A DNA stretch of 64,000 bases. Source: Punica granatum (taxonomy: Eukaryota; Streptophyta; Magnoliopsida; Myrtales; Lythraceae). Below are positions 1 to 11,480 of the stretch, piece by piece (position 1 is the first letter of the stretch; each line of letters starts with the position of its first letter). Position numbers and translations under genes: made by a program. Location: positions 17,592,001 to 17,656,000 of the forward strand of contig NC_045131.1 in the NCBI RefSeq assembly GCF_007655135.1, in the 5' to 3' direction. The notes beneath the pieces are model-generated. The model was not told the origin of the DNA, did no database searches, and saw only the letters and a program-made list of their open reading frames with translations.

Positions 1-2
1 GT

Positions 3-401
3 GAGTGCCTTACTGAGGAAGAAAGACTGGGTCTTACAAAGATCTTGCCTGATATGGACCAGGAAACGTATATGCGCACCATGATGGAGCTCTTCAAGGG
101 CTGTAATTTTCATTTTGGCAACCCTCTGAAGAAGTTGTTTGATATGTTGAAGGGAGGACTATGCGAGCCCAGAGTTGGCTTTTTTCACGAGGGTCGGAAT
201 TCTTTTGACAAGCGGGAGCATTACCATTTTCTCAAAATGCATCAGAATGGGGGCTACAGTATCGATGAGAAGTTTCGTGTCCTGAATATCATGAAGAGTC
301 AAAAGAGTTTGATGTGTAAGAAGGAGACTCTATGGGACTACAAAAAAAAATGTGATAGTTCGGACGATGACAATTCGATGGCGAATTCTCTCCATCCATG
401 A
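3..401 (+). pseudogene. NFRKB-like (INO80-associated factor) gene fragment
   Basis: An open frame enters from the left edge and runs to a stop at 399-401; the ATG at 45 is internal. From memory it resembles the plant NF-kappa-B-binding-protein (NFRKB-like) family: motifs LTEEERLGL, LPDMDQET, KKLFDMLKGGLCEPRV, REHYHFLKMHQN, GYSIDEK, RVLNIMKSQKSLM all read in one frame. NFRKB in animals belongs to the INO80 chromatin-remodelling complex; the plant relatives are nuclear proteins of unclear role. In the family I recall, about 16 residues separate the HQN and GYSI motifs; here they are joined directly, so an internal piece is missing. The frame then drifts into non-matching sequence and stops. The absence of introns, the deletion and the truncation suggest a pseudogene or a transposon-captured or retroposed piece. 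The fragment begins before base 1, so an exon of a real gene to the left cannot be fully excluded. Confidence 0.6.
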
Positions 402-1947
402 AAGAATGATGCAGCAGAAGAGGTGTCAAATCGGTATCTCGAGAAAAAAAAGGTTCTAACGACCCTGTCTCAAGGGGAATAGCCTCCGAAACACAACTCA
501 CAACCTTTGGTGTGAAAATACGAGATTTAGGCCGAATTCCATCATTTAGAGTCTCAAACGAGCATTTTTAGGAAAAGTTTATGTCTTTCGTGTAATTTAG
601 GCTTTTTAATTCCTATTTAAGCATTGTAAATACTTAGGGTTTAACAGTTTTGTCTTTTGATCAATTAATAAAATTTGGAGCTTTTATGCTCTTTTCCCAT
701 TCTCGGATTTAATTCGAGGTTGATGCCGGTTTCCTAGGAATTCGAAGAATTAATAGGAGATTGAAGGTCGTAGTTTCGGTATTCTGCGGAATTAACAAAT
801 CTGTGACGGTTACTCGCATGTACGATGCGTCAATTATCATTTTACTAGAAACAATCAACATAAGCACCGACAAATCGAGAATGAGGTGCCTCGTATCCTG
901 TGGTTTACACTCTAAACTGGAAGCTGAAGGAGGTCTTTCACCCTAACAAGTGCTCTGCTTCTTGAACTATACCTTTTCAATGTATGGGTGGGACGGATAT
1001 ATGAGAATTAGGAAGAGAGGGTGATCTAGGGGAGTAAGTTAGTTATGTATAGTGTGAAAAAATTCAAAATTTGCGCAATAAAATTTGACTTAAATAGATA
1101 TGCTATATACTTTAAATAAGAGAATCAATAGTAAAATCATTACTATAATAACTTAAATTAGTCTAATATATTAAAATTATTATTCAATTTTTTTTAATTA
1201 TAATTAACTGGTTCAAGCGGTTCAATGTTTGTTCCGCTTAAGTAAGGTATCAAGTTCAAGTACTTGTGAATACATAAAATCTATACTATGATAGTTTTAC
1301 CCCTTAGTAAGTCGTCCCGACTCGGCTAGATTAGTTGGGACCCAACTGGATTTCTGTATATCAGGATTTACAAAAAAAAAAAACTTTTTTCAATTATTAA
1401 TGAAAATTCTTATTATTCTTCGAAAATAAATATATCTCTAAGCATTATGATGATTGCTATCGAAAATAATCTTACGGGTGAGAGAACTAGTGAAAAAAGT
1501 ATTCCTTAATGTTGAATGTGCACGTAGCGCGAGCGTGCCACCTCGTACTTATTGAATTCGAAGATACCGAGGAAAACGTTGGTTGACTCCGGGATGGAAA
1601 AGTCTCCAACTCTCGGCACGAGGAGGAGAGGTCATATTATTTGAAGTCCCAAATCCTAATTTGATAGGAGAAGTCTTCCTTCTATTTCGCAGAAATTCAA
1701 TTCAGATTCACTTTGCTATTCATCACCTAACTTCCCAAAAATGATTTCTTATTCATTCCGTCGTCGATCCCACGACACTGTTTTATGTTGTCTTGAAAAG
1801 TCGTCCTCCTCCCCATGGCCATGGCCTTTTATTAGATCCCCATCACTTCCGCCCCCCTCCCGTCTCTGCTCTCAACCTCGACCCATCAGTCTTCAGCAGT
1901 AGACGCAAACAGGGGAACGGTCTGCGCCTTTGATTCGACTGCTGAAA
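402..1947. other. Intergenic; LTR-like remnant and PMP22 upstream region
   Basis: No gene is seen. Around 580-720 the text (short polyadenylation-like stretch, AATAAA, then TTTAATTCGAGG) resembles the R-U5 part of a decayed LTR, but no partner was found. From 1020 to 1450 the DNA is AT-rich. The last ~250 bases, rich in CCTCC and CTCTGC pyrimidine runs, look like the promoter and 5' leader of the PMP22-like gene that starts at 1948; no convincing TATA box could be fixed. Confidence 0.4.
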
Positions 1948-4456
1948 ATGTCGGACATGGCCAAAGATGCGTGGAGGAAGTATCTGATACAGCTTCAAGC
2001 CCATCCTCTCAGAACCAAGGTTCGTTTGATTTTTATTTTTATTTTTTCAATTTTCTCAATTTTTTATGCTTCCCATGATTTTCTTTAGGTTCTGAATCGA
2101 ACCCTCTTCACAAAATCGAACTTTTTATTTTGGTGCTGTACCTTTGTCTCGGTATTGATTGATGATCTGCGTGGTTTGTTTTTCTTGGGGGATTTTAGGC
2201 AATAACTGCCGGGGTTTTAGCTGGGTGCAGCGATGCCATTGCTCAGAAGATCTCGGGGATCAAGAAGCTCCAACTGAGAAGATTGCTACTCATCATGGTA
2301 TGACGCTTCAATTTGATTGCAGTGAAATCCTGTTTGTCTCTTTGAAATGAATTGGTCTAGTTTAAAGTTGATGATCGGACTGTAAAATTTCTACTGCGCT
2401 TATAAGCGGAAGCTGGAGCTGATAGGATGTGCGACGGTGAGGCTAATCATCTTATATATTCCGATGTGCGATCGAAAATTTTCAATTTGTAGTGATCAGA
2501 AAGCACTAGGCCAGGTATGAGAAACGGAGTCGTGTTCCAACCTTGATTGCTTGCGCTGACTTGTCTTACTGTTGACTTTTCCACACAAAAAGAGACCACC
2601 TCAAGCAGTTGAAGTGGGACCTTGACATGAATAAATGGAGGAACTTTGAGATGAGACTCGTAGTACTGGGTCAGAACTGGGGGAGCCTAAAAGCCCGGTA
2701 ATCATCATGAGCCATTTTCTTGCGAACCAGCCCAAATTTTTAGGTCACATGTTGTTTAGATGCTATCCATATAGTTAGCAATATGGCCATTGAAGAGCAT
2801 AGCAACAGTAGTGTGGTGGCCCCGCAAAGCTGTGGTCCCGTGGAAACCCTGTACATGGCCCAGATTGCTTCATATGACAAAAATTAATAAGTCACCAACC
2901 ATTTCACGCTGCATTTCTCTGGTTTCTATTGGCCTCTGCAATGCAAAAGCTTCATGCAGCAGAGTTTAAATCCTTATTCCTAAAACCAAATCGAGCCACC
3001 TTTCTGTTCAGCATGGCCAGGCAAACTGGTTTTTCATCGGTCAAAGAGTTCTTTTGAGCATAGATAAGTTGCAAACGAATGATGTGATATGATTTAAGGG
3101 ATACTGGTTGTATTCTCATATCAATCCCCGATTAACATGTGCTGATAATATCCATGAATTTGACGAGTTACTTGGAAAACTACTTGAATGTCTGCAGCTG
3201 TATGGCTTTGCGTATGGAGGGCCATTTGGTCACTTTCTTCATAAATTGATGGATATCATTTTCAAGGGGAAGAAGGACAAAACAACTGTAGCAAAGAAGG
3301 TGAATTCCTTCGACTGATTTCTCAGGATATAAGGCATTTCTTTCGATCAAGAGGTCGCTAATCCCGGGCTCTGTATTTGTAATGTTTCCAGTCTTTGCAT
3401 TTGGGAACTGGCATTTATATATTGAAATTACTTTTGTGTAGGTACTGTTGGAGCAGCTAACGAGTTCCCCATGGAACAACATGTTTTTCATGATGTACTA
3501 TGGTTTAGTAGTTGAAGGTAAGCATAATTTGCACTGTCGAAATATTGTTCCTTACCCATAGATAACGTCAGACCTATGGTGATGGACAACTCCAAAAGGA
3601 ATAACGATGTGGTCTGCCTCTTCTATTAGAGAAATAGGAATCCTGCTCCTGTAAACGAGAATGCAGATACATTGGTTTTTTTAATAAAAACAGTTTAGAA
3701 TGCATAACTGTTCAGGCAGCTTTGCAAGTGACAGTAAGAGGCTTTTACCATAAGCTTCTGTCACTGCAAGTTTATTACTTCATGTTTCCCTGACATGCAT
3801 GTGGTGTCAGCTCAGTGGTTTTCTCTTTGATTCTCAATTAGTCATATTAGACTAAATGAAATGTGTGATTCCCCAGTTATGCATGGCTTTTGCTTCAAAA
3901 TATAGTAATCATAGACTTCGGAGTAATTGCAACAGAATGATTCACTTATTCCTGACATTCACTGGGACTTGCGTGATGATATGTGCTTTTGGTCAATACA
4001 GGAAGACCCTGGGGATTAGTGAAGAGCAAAGTACGGAAAGACTACCCTACTGTGCAGTTGACTGCTTGGAAAGTAAAAGCTCTTGTCTCCTACTCAGTTC
4101 TCGAACCAAAAATTATACATTGAATGGCAAGTTTCTGATGATTATAACCAAAATGCAGTTTTGGCCCATTGTCGGTTGGATCAATTATCAGTACATGCCC
4201 CTGCAATTTCGTGTTGTGTTCCACAGCTTCGTCGCCTCATGCTGGTGAGTTTTGTCGTTTTAACTCTGTTTCGCACTTCGTGTTGTGTTCCACTAGCCAG
4301 TTGAATATGTCTCCCCAAAGACTTTAGAGCCATCTCTTGTTGTTTGTGCACGTTGAAGATGTTGCTGCTGCTGGAATAATAAACACAATCACTTCTAATT
4401 TCAGGGCAATCTTTCTAAATCTGAAAGCAAGATCAGTCACGGTGAAGGCCGACTAG
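1948..4456 (+). CDS. PMP22: Peroxisomal membrane protein PMP22-like (Mpv17/PMP22 family)
   Basis: Seven exons join in frame: 1948-2019, 2199-2297, 3198-3299, 3442-3517, 4002-4072, 4159-4244, 4405-4456 (558 bases, 185 residues, all GT-AG). The product is a small polytopic membrane protein of the Mpv17/PMP22 family, close in length to Arabidopsis PMP22. Visible marks are the N-terminal WRKYLIQLQAHPLRTK, the loop with TAGVLAGCSDAIAQK, a helix with YGFAYGGPFGHFLHKLMD, the PWGLVKSKV turn, and the family signature beginning FWPIVGWINYQYMPLQFR (residues 141 on). Four hydrophobic segments are expected. In plants PMP22 sits in the peroxisomal membrane; a channel-like role is proposed for the family but the substrate is not known. 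The start is the first ATG of the conserved reading frame and agrees with family N-termini. Intron 2 (about 900 bases) is the longest. Mitochondrial Mpv17 paralogues are the main alternative; the short N-terminus without a presequence favours the peroxisome. Confidence 0.9.
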
Positions 4457-5011
4457 GAAACATGAAGAGTCTCTCCATAGATGAATCTCTATATAGATGC
4501 TCTATAAGCTGCTAATCTATAGTTATTAGTGCGTTTTTTCTTCCTGTTTCATTTGGTTTGGTGCTTGTATTTATCAGCATAATGATCTACTATTATTTTA
4601 GTTCTGAAGTACTTAGTAAATGTTTGGTATGTTATCTGTTTGCAAAATTTGTTCGGGGAAATGGCTTGCAGGCAAGCCACGGCCCGCTGTGGTTATGCTG
4701 TGCGATATATCATATAAGCTCAACCTCATCCCGAAAAGCATTCAATCCGCGATAAAAAGGCGGGCACCTTCTGTTCATCCAGCCACCACATCCATAGAGT
4801 GGTCTCTCGAACCCATGAGCACAGGTTTGTCGAAGTTTCCCTGCAATCAGTAGGACATTGCACATTTGCCGGGTGAACTCTCTCTCAAAAGAGCTTTAGC
4901 ACGCCGGAAAAGAAATTTGTCTTTCGCTGCTGCGACTCTTCAATCACTGGCTTGGGTGAGAGTACAACCCCATCAAGACAAGGCTCTGAGATCTCTGCCC
5001 ACTCCGTTTCT
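4457..5011. other. PMP22 3' flank
   Basis: This is the likely 3' untranslated region and downstream spacer. A 65-77 codon open stretch at 4558-4853 has no recognisable domain and lies just after a complete gene, so it is treated as non-coding. Confidence 0.4.
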
Positions 5012-5760
5012 CCGTTAGATTTCGTTTTAACTTTATTACAAACTTTTTAAAATTTCAAAACGACTCAAATTTTTTAAAATTTTTCAATTTTGTCCCACTC
5101 CCTTCTCTCTCTCCTTGCGCGTTCACTGTTCATCTTCTTCTTCTTTACCCTCTCCACTGCTCATCGACTCAAACCAGCCTTCTCCTTCGATTCGGCGAGA
5201 TCTGCCCCGACCCCGCCTTCTCGTTCGACAACCCCTACCCCACACCAAGGCCGTCTTCGTCCCCAACAAGGACACTCCTCTTGCTCCGACCTCCTTGCCA
5301 CCTCTCGTTGAGCTCTGCAGCCTCCTCAACGCCAACAAGAACTTCGAGATCTACGGGGCCCTCACCTCCTCGCCACCTCACGTCAAGCTCCGGAGCCTCC
5401 TACATTGTCGGCCCCTTCCGTCCCATCCTCTTTCGTTTTTTTTTTTTTCCTCCCTCCCTCCTCGGAGGCTAGGAACAGGGGCTCCTTGTGCCCCGAATCG
5501 AAGCACCAAGGCTTTGATTGAAGCCTTGCTGCTGCCCTTCAAGGCATAGAGACCGATTGCGGGGGAGGCGGGGGAGGCATATTGATGTGTAGGTTTGATT
5601 TGAAGATCGCAGAGGCGGAGGTGAACTGAACGATGGGGAGAGGAGAGAGAAAGAATGCTGCAGAAGAGTCGAGAAGAGGGAGAGGGTGGGACTCATTTTG
5701 AAAATAAATGAAAGTTTTGGGTCGGTTGAAATTTTTAAAAAATTTAGGTTAAATCTAATA
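5012..5760. mobile_element. Foldback element with GC-rich core (Pack-MULE-like candidate)
   Basis: The left arm (about 5012-5100; CCGTTAGATTTCGTTTTAAC, then AAACTTTTTAAAATTTC, GACTCAAA, ending GTCCCACTCCC) is repeated in reverse complement on the right (about 5690-5760; GGGTGGGACTC, then GGTTGAAATTTTTAAAAAATT, GGTTAAATCTAAT). Between the arms lies a GC-rich segment rich in CTCC and CGCC with long open frames in several phases (for example 5115-5549), unlike the AT-rich surroundings. Long AT-rich inverted ends around a GC-rich gene-like core is how Mutator-like elements with captured host DNA (Pack-MULEs) look. The precise ends and target duplication could not be fixed, and the captured gene was not recognised. 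Confidence 0.45.
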
Positions 5761-5775
5761 GTAGACATAAGAAAG

Positions 5776-7110
5776 AAAAAGATCATATTTAGTCCTCAAC
5801 CTTTTTGCCCTTTTATATTTTAGTCTTTTTAACTTTTATTTGAGCTGAAACTTAACCCCAGCCTTTTTTCAATACGGTCACTTTTAGTCCTCCAGTCAAC
5901 TTTTCATCAAAGGGCATACGACGCTATTTATACCTCGAAAAAATACAATATTTATCCTTAATATATTTCCGTTATATTTTTTTCAAGCGTCATGACGAAG
6001 CAACCGTAACATTTTTTTTGCTAAATTAACTTCTCAGCCTATTGCTTATCTTGTGGAGTTTGTATTACTTGAAACATAAAGTTGTTTCGACGATTTCTCA
6101 AATGTCGCATATCTTTTCAAAATGACCCAAAATTCATGTAGTTTTAATTTGGTTTCATTTCTAACGTAGTATCAACTTTCTGTTCAAATTGAAAGAAAAT
6201 ATCGCGTGATATCGAGTCGGGTTAGTCAACTACGGGAATAAAGCTCTGTAGCGTGAATTTTCTTCATTTATAAAAATTGAATCGAAGACCTTATTTAAAA
6301 GGAACAAACGTCGAATTGTTTGAACCAACTTATGTTGGTTAGTAGTGCAACATTTCGTTTCCAAAATAACCAAAGCAAAATATTCCTAATTACTAACCAT
6401 CATTGAATTATAATTATAACAGTAGACTAACTTTTTTGCCCGTGCGATGCCGAGGTTATTGATTAGAATAATTATTTTTAGAGGGATTTTTAAAATTTTT
6501 TATATGAGGATTGAAATATACCTTAAGTTATATATAGTCTTAAATTGAAACCATTCAAATATTAGTGCATGCAATAACAAATTAAGGATAATTGAAAATG
6601 AATTATAAATACAAAATATGGATGAACAAAATGATATTACTTAGAAAACATATAACATTTTCTTGAATATCAAATCATTAAAAATTGTAATAGATAACTT
6701 TCATGCATTTTAAAAAAAAAAGAAGTAAAAATCATCTATTTGCACATCAATAGATTTTTCTTTTTGTTATTAATTATGTAGAAAAGTTTTTCTATAGAAA
6801 TATGTAATTTAAGAAAATTGTATTTTTTCTAAATAAATTTTGAGATTACTTTTTTATTAAAATTAGAATGTGCTTCTATATTAAAATTATTAGATATTTA
6901 ATAATTTATATGCATTTATTAATTTAATCATAATTGTATATATGTTTATAATGATTTACTTAAACATTTACCTTTATGACTTTACACTATATAAAAATTA
7001 CTTTTCTAACCTTATTTATTATGTGGGATGTAAGTTTTTATATATACTAGTTATTTGCTCATACTTCACACGAGGTGGTTGGATAAAATTTGTCTCACGG
7101 GACCAAATTA
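5776..7110. other. AT-rich intergenic DNA
   Basis: No gene is seen. The first ~200 bases contain phrases of the TTTAGTCCTCAACC type that are common in plant transposon ends. From 6400 to 7060 the sequence is strongly AT-rich with no long open frame. Confidence 0.5.
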
Positions 7111-7255
7111 AGATTGAAAATTAATTCAATTTTTGCACTTTTTTATTTATGCGCATTGAAGAATATGAGTATGGTACTTTCTTTGCTACATGCAGAATTC
7201 TATACTCAGCATATAGTTTCCTATCTCCTACGTATAAACACCTAGACATGTACAG

Positions 7256-7510
7256 AGGAGGGGAGAGCCCAACCGAACCCTTGTCATGGTATAGAGAAAA
7301 GGGGAGGCTAGTTGAGCCTCTCGAGAAGAGGGAGCTTGTCTGAGCCTCCCAAAACAAGGGAGGCTCGTCGAGCCTCTTGAAACAGTGGAGGCCCATCGAG
7401 CCTCCTATCTGGGAGGTTCGTCAAGCCTCAACACAAAATGGGGTGGCTCGACTGAGCCTCCCGACAAGCTCTTCCCTTGGAGGATAGCTCGCCGAGCCCT
7501 TCCCTCTATT
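7256..7510 (+). repeat. Degenerate tandem repeat with palindromic core
   Basis: About seven diverged units of 24-36 bases follow one another. The best unit holds GAGGCTCGTCGAGCCTC, an almost perfect palindrome; the others vary as GGAGGCTAGTTGAGCCTC, GGAGGCCCATCGAGCCTC, GGAGGTTCGTCAAGCCTC and GGCTCGACTGAGCCTCCC. The open frames here (7121-7396 and 7149-7343) are side effects of the repeat and are not genes. A related GGGAGGCTCG stretch recurs near 10160. Confidence 0.7.
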
Positions 7511-8045
7511 GAGGTTGGTATGTGCCTTAAATGTAATATGTCATCTATTCTATATTATGACATTTACATATCATGAGGCATTTTTATTATCATGTAGTTG
7601 CGCTATTATTTTACACAATAACGTCCTAGGAATAGTATATTCGATAAGTATCGAGTATGACTTAACTGTGAGATCCTATCAATATGAACACTATTTCTAA
7701 ACGTTTCTAGTTGAAGTATTATCGTTAATTAGAACGACGATAATACAGCGAGACTAGTGTGGTGATGATTGATGACTAAGCCTCACAGGCCATGAATGTA
7801 GAGACATCAAGCCATACCACAGGTACACATCAGCGATAATGTGTACTGAACTGACCAGGCATGAGAATGTTACAGAGGTCACTACGAGATTGTCATTCGC
7901 AAATCTCATAGTGACTATAGTGTAGAGGTCCTTTGACTTGAGGTTGTCATTGATTCTTACATGTTATACCGTATACTTTGATAATATCAAATGCCAACTG
8001 TAACATGATGGTTATAAAATGCAGTGATTGGATAATGCCGCAGAA

Positions 8046-8712
8046 TAGGGCTGGCAATATTTCACACGACACGATAACACGACACGGATACGACACGGAG
8101 TTAAACGGGTTTGGGTTGGACATTTTTGATAATAGGTCTAAATGGGTCCAAACCTGTTTAAACACGATTAATAAGCGTGTCTTATCGGGTTGAACCCGTG
8201 TAACCCGATTATACACGATTAAATCTGTTTATTTAAATATGTTTAATCGTGTTACTATAATCATGTAACCGTTAACTCGTTTATATATTTGTATTTACCA
8301 AAATATCCTCATGTAATCCTAACTTTCTAAGTTCCTAATCTAATTTCTTTTCCTTTCTTTCACCCAATCTAACACATGTCATGTTAACGTGTTCGGATAA
8401 ACGGGTTAATCGGATAAACATGTCGTGTTAATGTATCAGGGTAATTGAGTTGATCGGATAAACAAGTTGTGTTAACGTGTCCTGATAACGTTTATAATCG
8501 CGTCGTATATACGTGTACCTATTATAATACGTTTCGATAAACGGGTTTAAACGTGTCTAAACGGGTTGACACGGATATAAACGTGTCATGTATGGGTTTC
8601 CAAAACCTAACCCGTTTAATAATCGTGTCGGGTACGGGTTATGACTTCGATGACACGAATCCGTTTAGACACGACACGTATAAACACGACACGACACGAA
8701 TTGCCACCCCTA
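8046..8712 (+). mobile_element. hAT-type MITE, copy A
   Basis: The element begins TAGGGCTGGCAAT and ends ATTGCCACCCCTA, a 13-base terminal inverted repeat with one mismatch. It is flanked on both sides by the direct repeat CCGCAGAA (8038-8045 and 8713-8720), an exact 8-base target duplication, the hallmark of the hAT superfamily. The interior is made of short variants of ACACGACACG, AAACGGGTT and ACGTGTC and has no transposase, so it is non-autonomous. A second copy lies inverted at 53140-53823. Confidence 0.9.
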
Positions 8713-9260
8713 CCGCAGAACATGGTGAGGAATGTGATTGACCAAGATATGATTTGTTCCTCCATTGAAACGGGAGCTATATCTCATTAGGCCCCTTAGT
8801 GGATGAAGTCTGAAAGTGTATATGCCAAACAAGTCGATATATGGATATCGAGCTCATTTGTTATAATAGGCTTACCCATAATCAAGAAACGAGATTGAGC
8901 TATACAGGGATGACAATGACCATACCTTGGGCCCAATTGAGATGTAGAGGACAAAGGGAACATGTTGCACGGTAACATAGTCCATAGGTTCGTCAACAAT
9001 GAATTTTTAATTACTTGAGTGGCAGTGATACATTGTTAGATGTCGCTCATAAACTGTAATATTGAAATTGAGATTTCAACATTACTGTCAATGTAATCAG
9101 GAACCTATAGGGTCACACACAACGATCGGATCAACATAAAATTATGAGAAAGATTGGATGATTTATGACACGAGTCAAATTAATCAGAAATTTAATCATA
9201 TAAAATTTACTGATTAACTGGATTTCGATTATTGGATTTAATAAATCGAATTGGCGAACG

Positions 9261-9420
9261 AATTGGATGTTGACACATGGACCAATCATGTGATGACAAG
9301 TGGCCCCATCGACACATAAACCAATCATGTGACGACAAGTGGCAAATCGTGTGTTGACAAGTAGTCCAATTGTGCGATGACACTTGAACTAATGGGAATA
9401 CGACAAATGGCACATGGAGG
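9261..9420 (+). repeat. Degenerate tandem repeat
   Basis: Successive variants of ACCAATCATGTGATGACAAG recur about four times (near 9280, 9330, 9345 and 9370), alternating with GACACATGGACC and GACACATAAACC phrases. The repeat lies upstream of the TATA-like motif at 9480 within the LTR-like remnant. Confidence 0.55.
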
Positions 9421-9560
9421 CCATCGTTTTGGCTAACCCACAATGATTTGGGAACCCATCTATGCTCTCTCCAAAGTCCTATAAATAGGTGCCTTGGTTC
9501 TTGATCTAGGCAAGTCAAGTTCGAATTAGAAATAACCCGATTTGAATTGAGCGACCTTGA

Positions 9561-10409
9561 GAATTTTTCTCGAGTACTCTATGGCCTTAATTCGGTCCAT
9601 TTGTGTCAGGGTCTCCTTCATGCTTGGTTAGTAGCACAACCGAGTTCGAAGCTCTATCAATGCGGTCGGTGTGGATACTGGTAAATGCGTCAAACTTAAG
9701 GCACTTATTAGATGAGCCGTCGTTAGTTTTTGGGATTCATGTACGTCCTTATTCTTCTAGCATATCTTAGTTTTAGGTTTCGTGCGGTAAAAAATTTTAA
9801 ATCTTCTTATTTCCGTTGCTTCTGTTGTTTTGTTAGGCACGCAATTCCTACACCCTCTGGGGAGGCGCTCGTTTGATGTAGGACTCGCTTTCATGAGTGC
9901 ACCGTTGTAGGCCATCCCGAGTATATCTCGGGTTTGGTTTGGTGTGGTTCAGTCAACCCCGATGAAAGGATATTCTATCACATATTTAAGTAATAAACCT
10001 ATCTAACAATAATCAAGTCGCAGTTGAAATTCTACCATGTACACTATTAATAAGATCGTCCTGTCACATCACTCGGAACAATATCATCTCTTACACATTG
10101 TCCTTCTCTATTAGACTGTTTCCACCGAGGGTGGAGACTTCGTCTCCCCGGGTCACCTGGCCAAGGGAGGCTCGTGTCCGGAGACACGCACCTCTAGAGA
10201 GCATTTCTAGATATCCACATAGCAGCTCCATATATATTTAATATACTGTTATCGAGAGGGCAATTCATATTCATCAACTTCAACAATAAGAACCTATTCT
10301 CATAAAAAAAAAATATATGCAAAATATAACATGCTAATATGAATGATTATACTGTCTCCACATCGCGTTGGGGCTCCGTTTCAGTTACAATGATAGGGAA
10401 TCTCTCTTC

Positions 10410-10440
<31 letters not shown>

Positions 10441-10583
10441 CACTCCAAAACTTTGTTCAATAACGTTTCATATGAAGATATATAAAAGTTTTTAAAGAGG
10501 AACTTCATAGATTAAGTTATGCATCTACAAGGATCAAGAACACAAAATTTGAACACGTTAGAATATATGAATTTTGTTAGGAT

Positions 10584-10624
<41 letters not shown>

Positions 10625-11281
10625 TGGCAGACTTCCTCAGATTGTGAAAATATAATGGAAAAAATATGAAATAGATCAAAAGAATAAGGGTAGTGGCACA
10701 TGTCCTCGCCTCTTAACATAGAGATTGCCGTGCGACTACTCGTACCATTTACTAGTTATGTAAAATTTTTCTTTCCAATGGTTAAGCATGCGTGCATGGC
10801 TGCTGGTAACATTGGATCAGAATCCACTATCTCACATGTCTATTCTTTTGTTTCTTTTTTTTTTTAAGTTTGGATTTTAAAATAAAAATTTAGTTTACTC
10901 CTTCCAATTAAATCGAACTCCGAGAAATCTTATTGATTTTGACATGATTCTAGATCTAATGCGAATCTTGCAATTTTTTTAAAATTAAGTTTAGTATCAT
11001 TTTGATTCCAGAAGACGGAATTCAATTGGAGTCTAGTAAATTAAATTGAATTTATTGTATTTTCATGAATTACAAACAGACTATTAATAATGTCCATCTA
11101 AATCAGGTTTTTAGCATCCTTTCAAACACCTCAAAATCTCTTCCCTATGTAAAACCTTCTCAACCGTCTATAATTTGTTACGTTCATAACTTTCCCTTTT
11201 TTTCTAATTTGGGTCTTAATTTTTTAATTAATTAAAATTTCAAAATCGGATTTCATATATTTTGATTAATTAGAGGCTTAT
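9561..11281. other. Intergenic DNA with microsatellites
   Basis: No gene is seen. The segment 9561-9990 continues the retrotransposon-like style. Simple repeats lie at about 10407-10439 (CTT then T run) and 10586-10621 (TA run). The rest is AT-rich and unremarkable. Confidence 0.5.
10586..10621. repeat. (TA)n microsatellite
   Basis: An uninterrupted run of alternating A and T, about 18 dinucleotides long, lies in intergenic DNA. A CTT trinucleotide run lies shortly upstream at about 10407-10431. Confidence 0.9.
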
Positions 11282-11480
11282 ATGTGCTTCGACTCAAGCA
11301 ACATGGCCTCGGTCAAAGCCCTTGGTTCTTTGAATCGAAGCAGAGAACGTTTGTTTGAAGCCACGCAGCTTCTAAAGAAGAAGAAAAAGAACGGCCAGGG
11401 TTCTTTGGTCGGTGATGGGACTGGCGGCGGCACTGGTGGCCAAAAGTGGTGGAAATGGCAGTGGTAGTGGCTGGTAATGG
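11282..11480 (+). repeat. Dispersed gene-like repeat, copy 1
   Basis: This segment (CTTCGACTCAAGCAACATGG, then GAATCGAAGCAGAGAACG, GTTTGAAGCC, CAGCTTCTAAAGAAGAAG, GGCAGTGG) matches the reverse complement of 46990-47285 in the same order, though the other copy holds extra GAAGC-type units. The repeated GCTTCRAATCGAAGC phrase also appears at 5490-5545. Open frames here carry poly-Lys and Gly-rich tracts and no known domain. It is probably a transposon-carried sequence rather than a gene. Confidence 0.5.

Larger units (their letters stand above)
7710..9560 (+). mobile_element. LTR-retrotransposon-like remnant, split by a hAT MITE
   Basis: The stretches 7710-8045 and 8713-9560 read like one old LTR-type sequence. 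They share a style I recall from plant LTRs: GACTAAGCCTCACAGGCCATG, ATGAGAATGTTACAGAGGTC, then AGGGTCACACACAACGATCGG. A TATA-like CCTATAAATAGG sits at 9480-9491, followed by a transcript-start-like region. The hAT MITE at 8046-8712 lies inside it, so this DNA is older. Neither a primer binding site nor a second LTR could be fixed, and no gag-pol coding was seen. Confidence 0.4.

Noticed and set aside
4558..4853. Two open frames downstream of PMP22 as an extra exon or small gene
   Set aside because: PMP22 already ends with a family-typical tail at 4456, and the frames show no motif.
5115..5549. 144-codon Pro/Ser-rich open frame
   Set aside because: It lies in the GC-rich core of a foldback element; several phases are open at once and no family is recognised, so it is described as transposon cargo rather than a gene.
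8553..8741. 62-codon frame with a near twin at 53117-53299
   Set aside because: Both are made of the repetitive interior of the hAT MITE copies and extend past the element ends; the similarity is that of the repeat.
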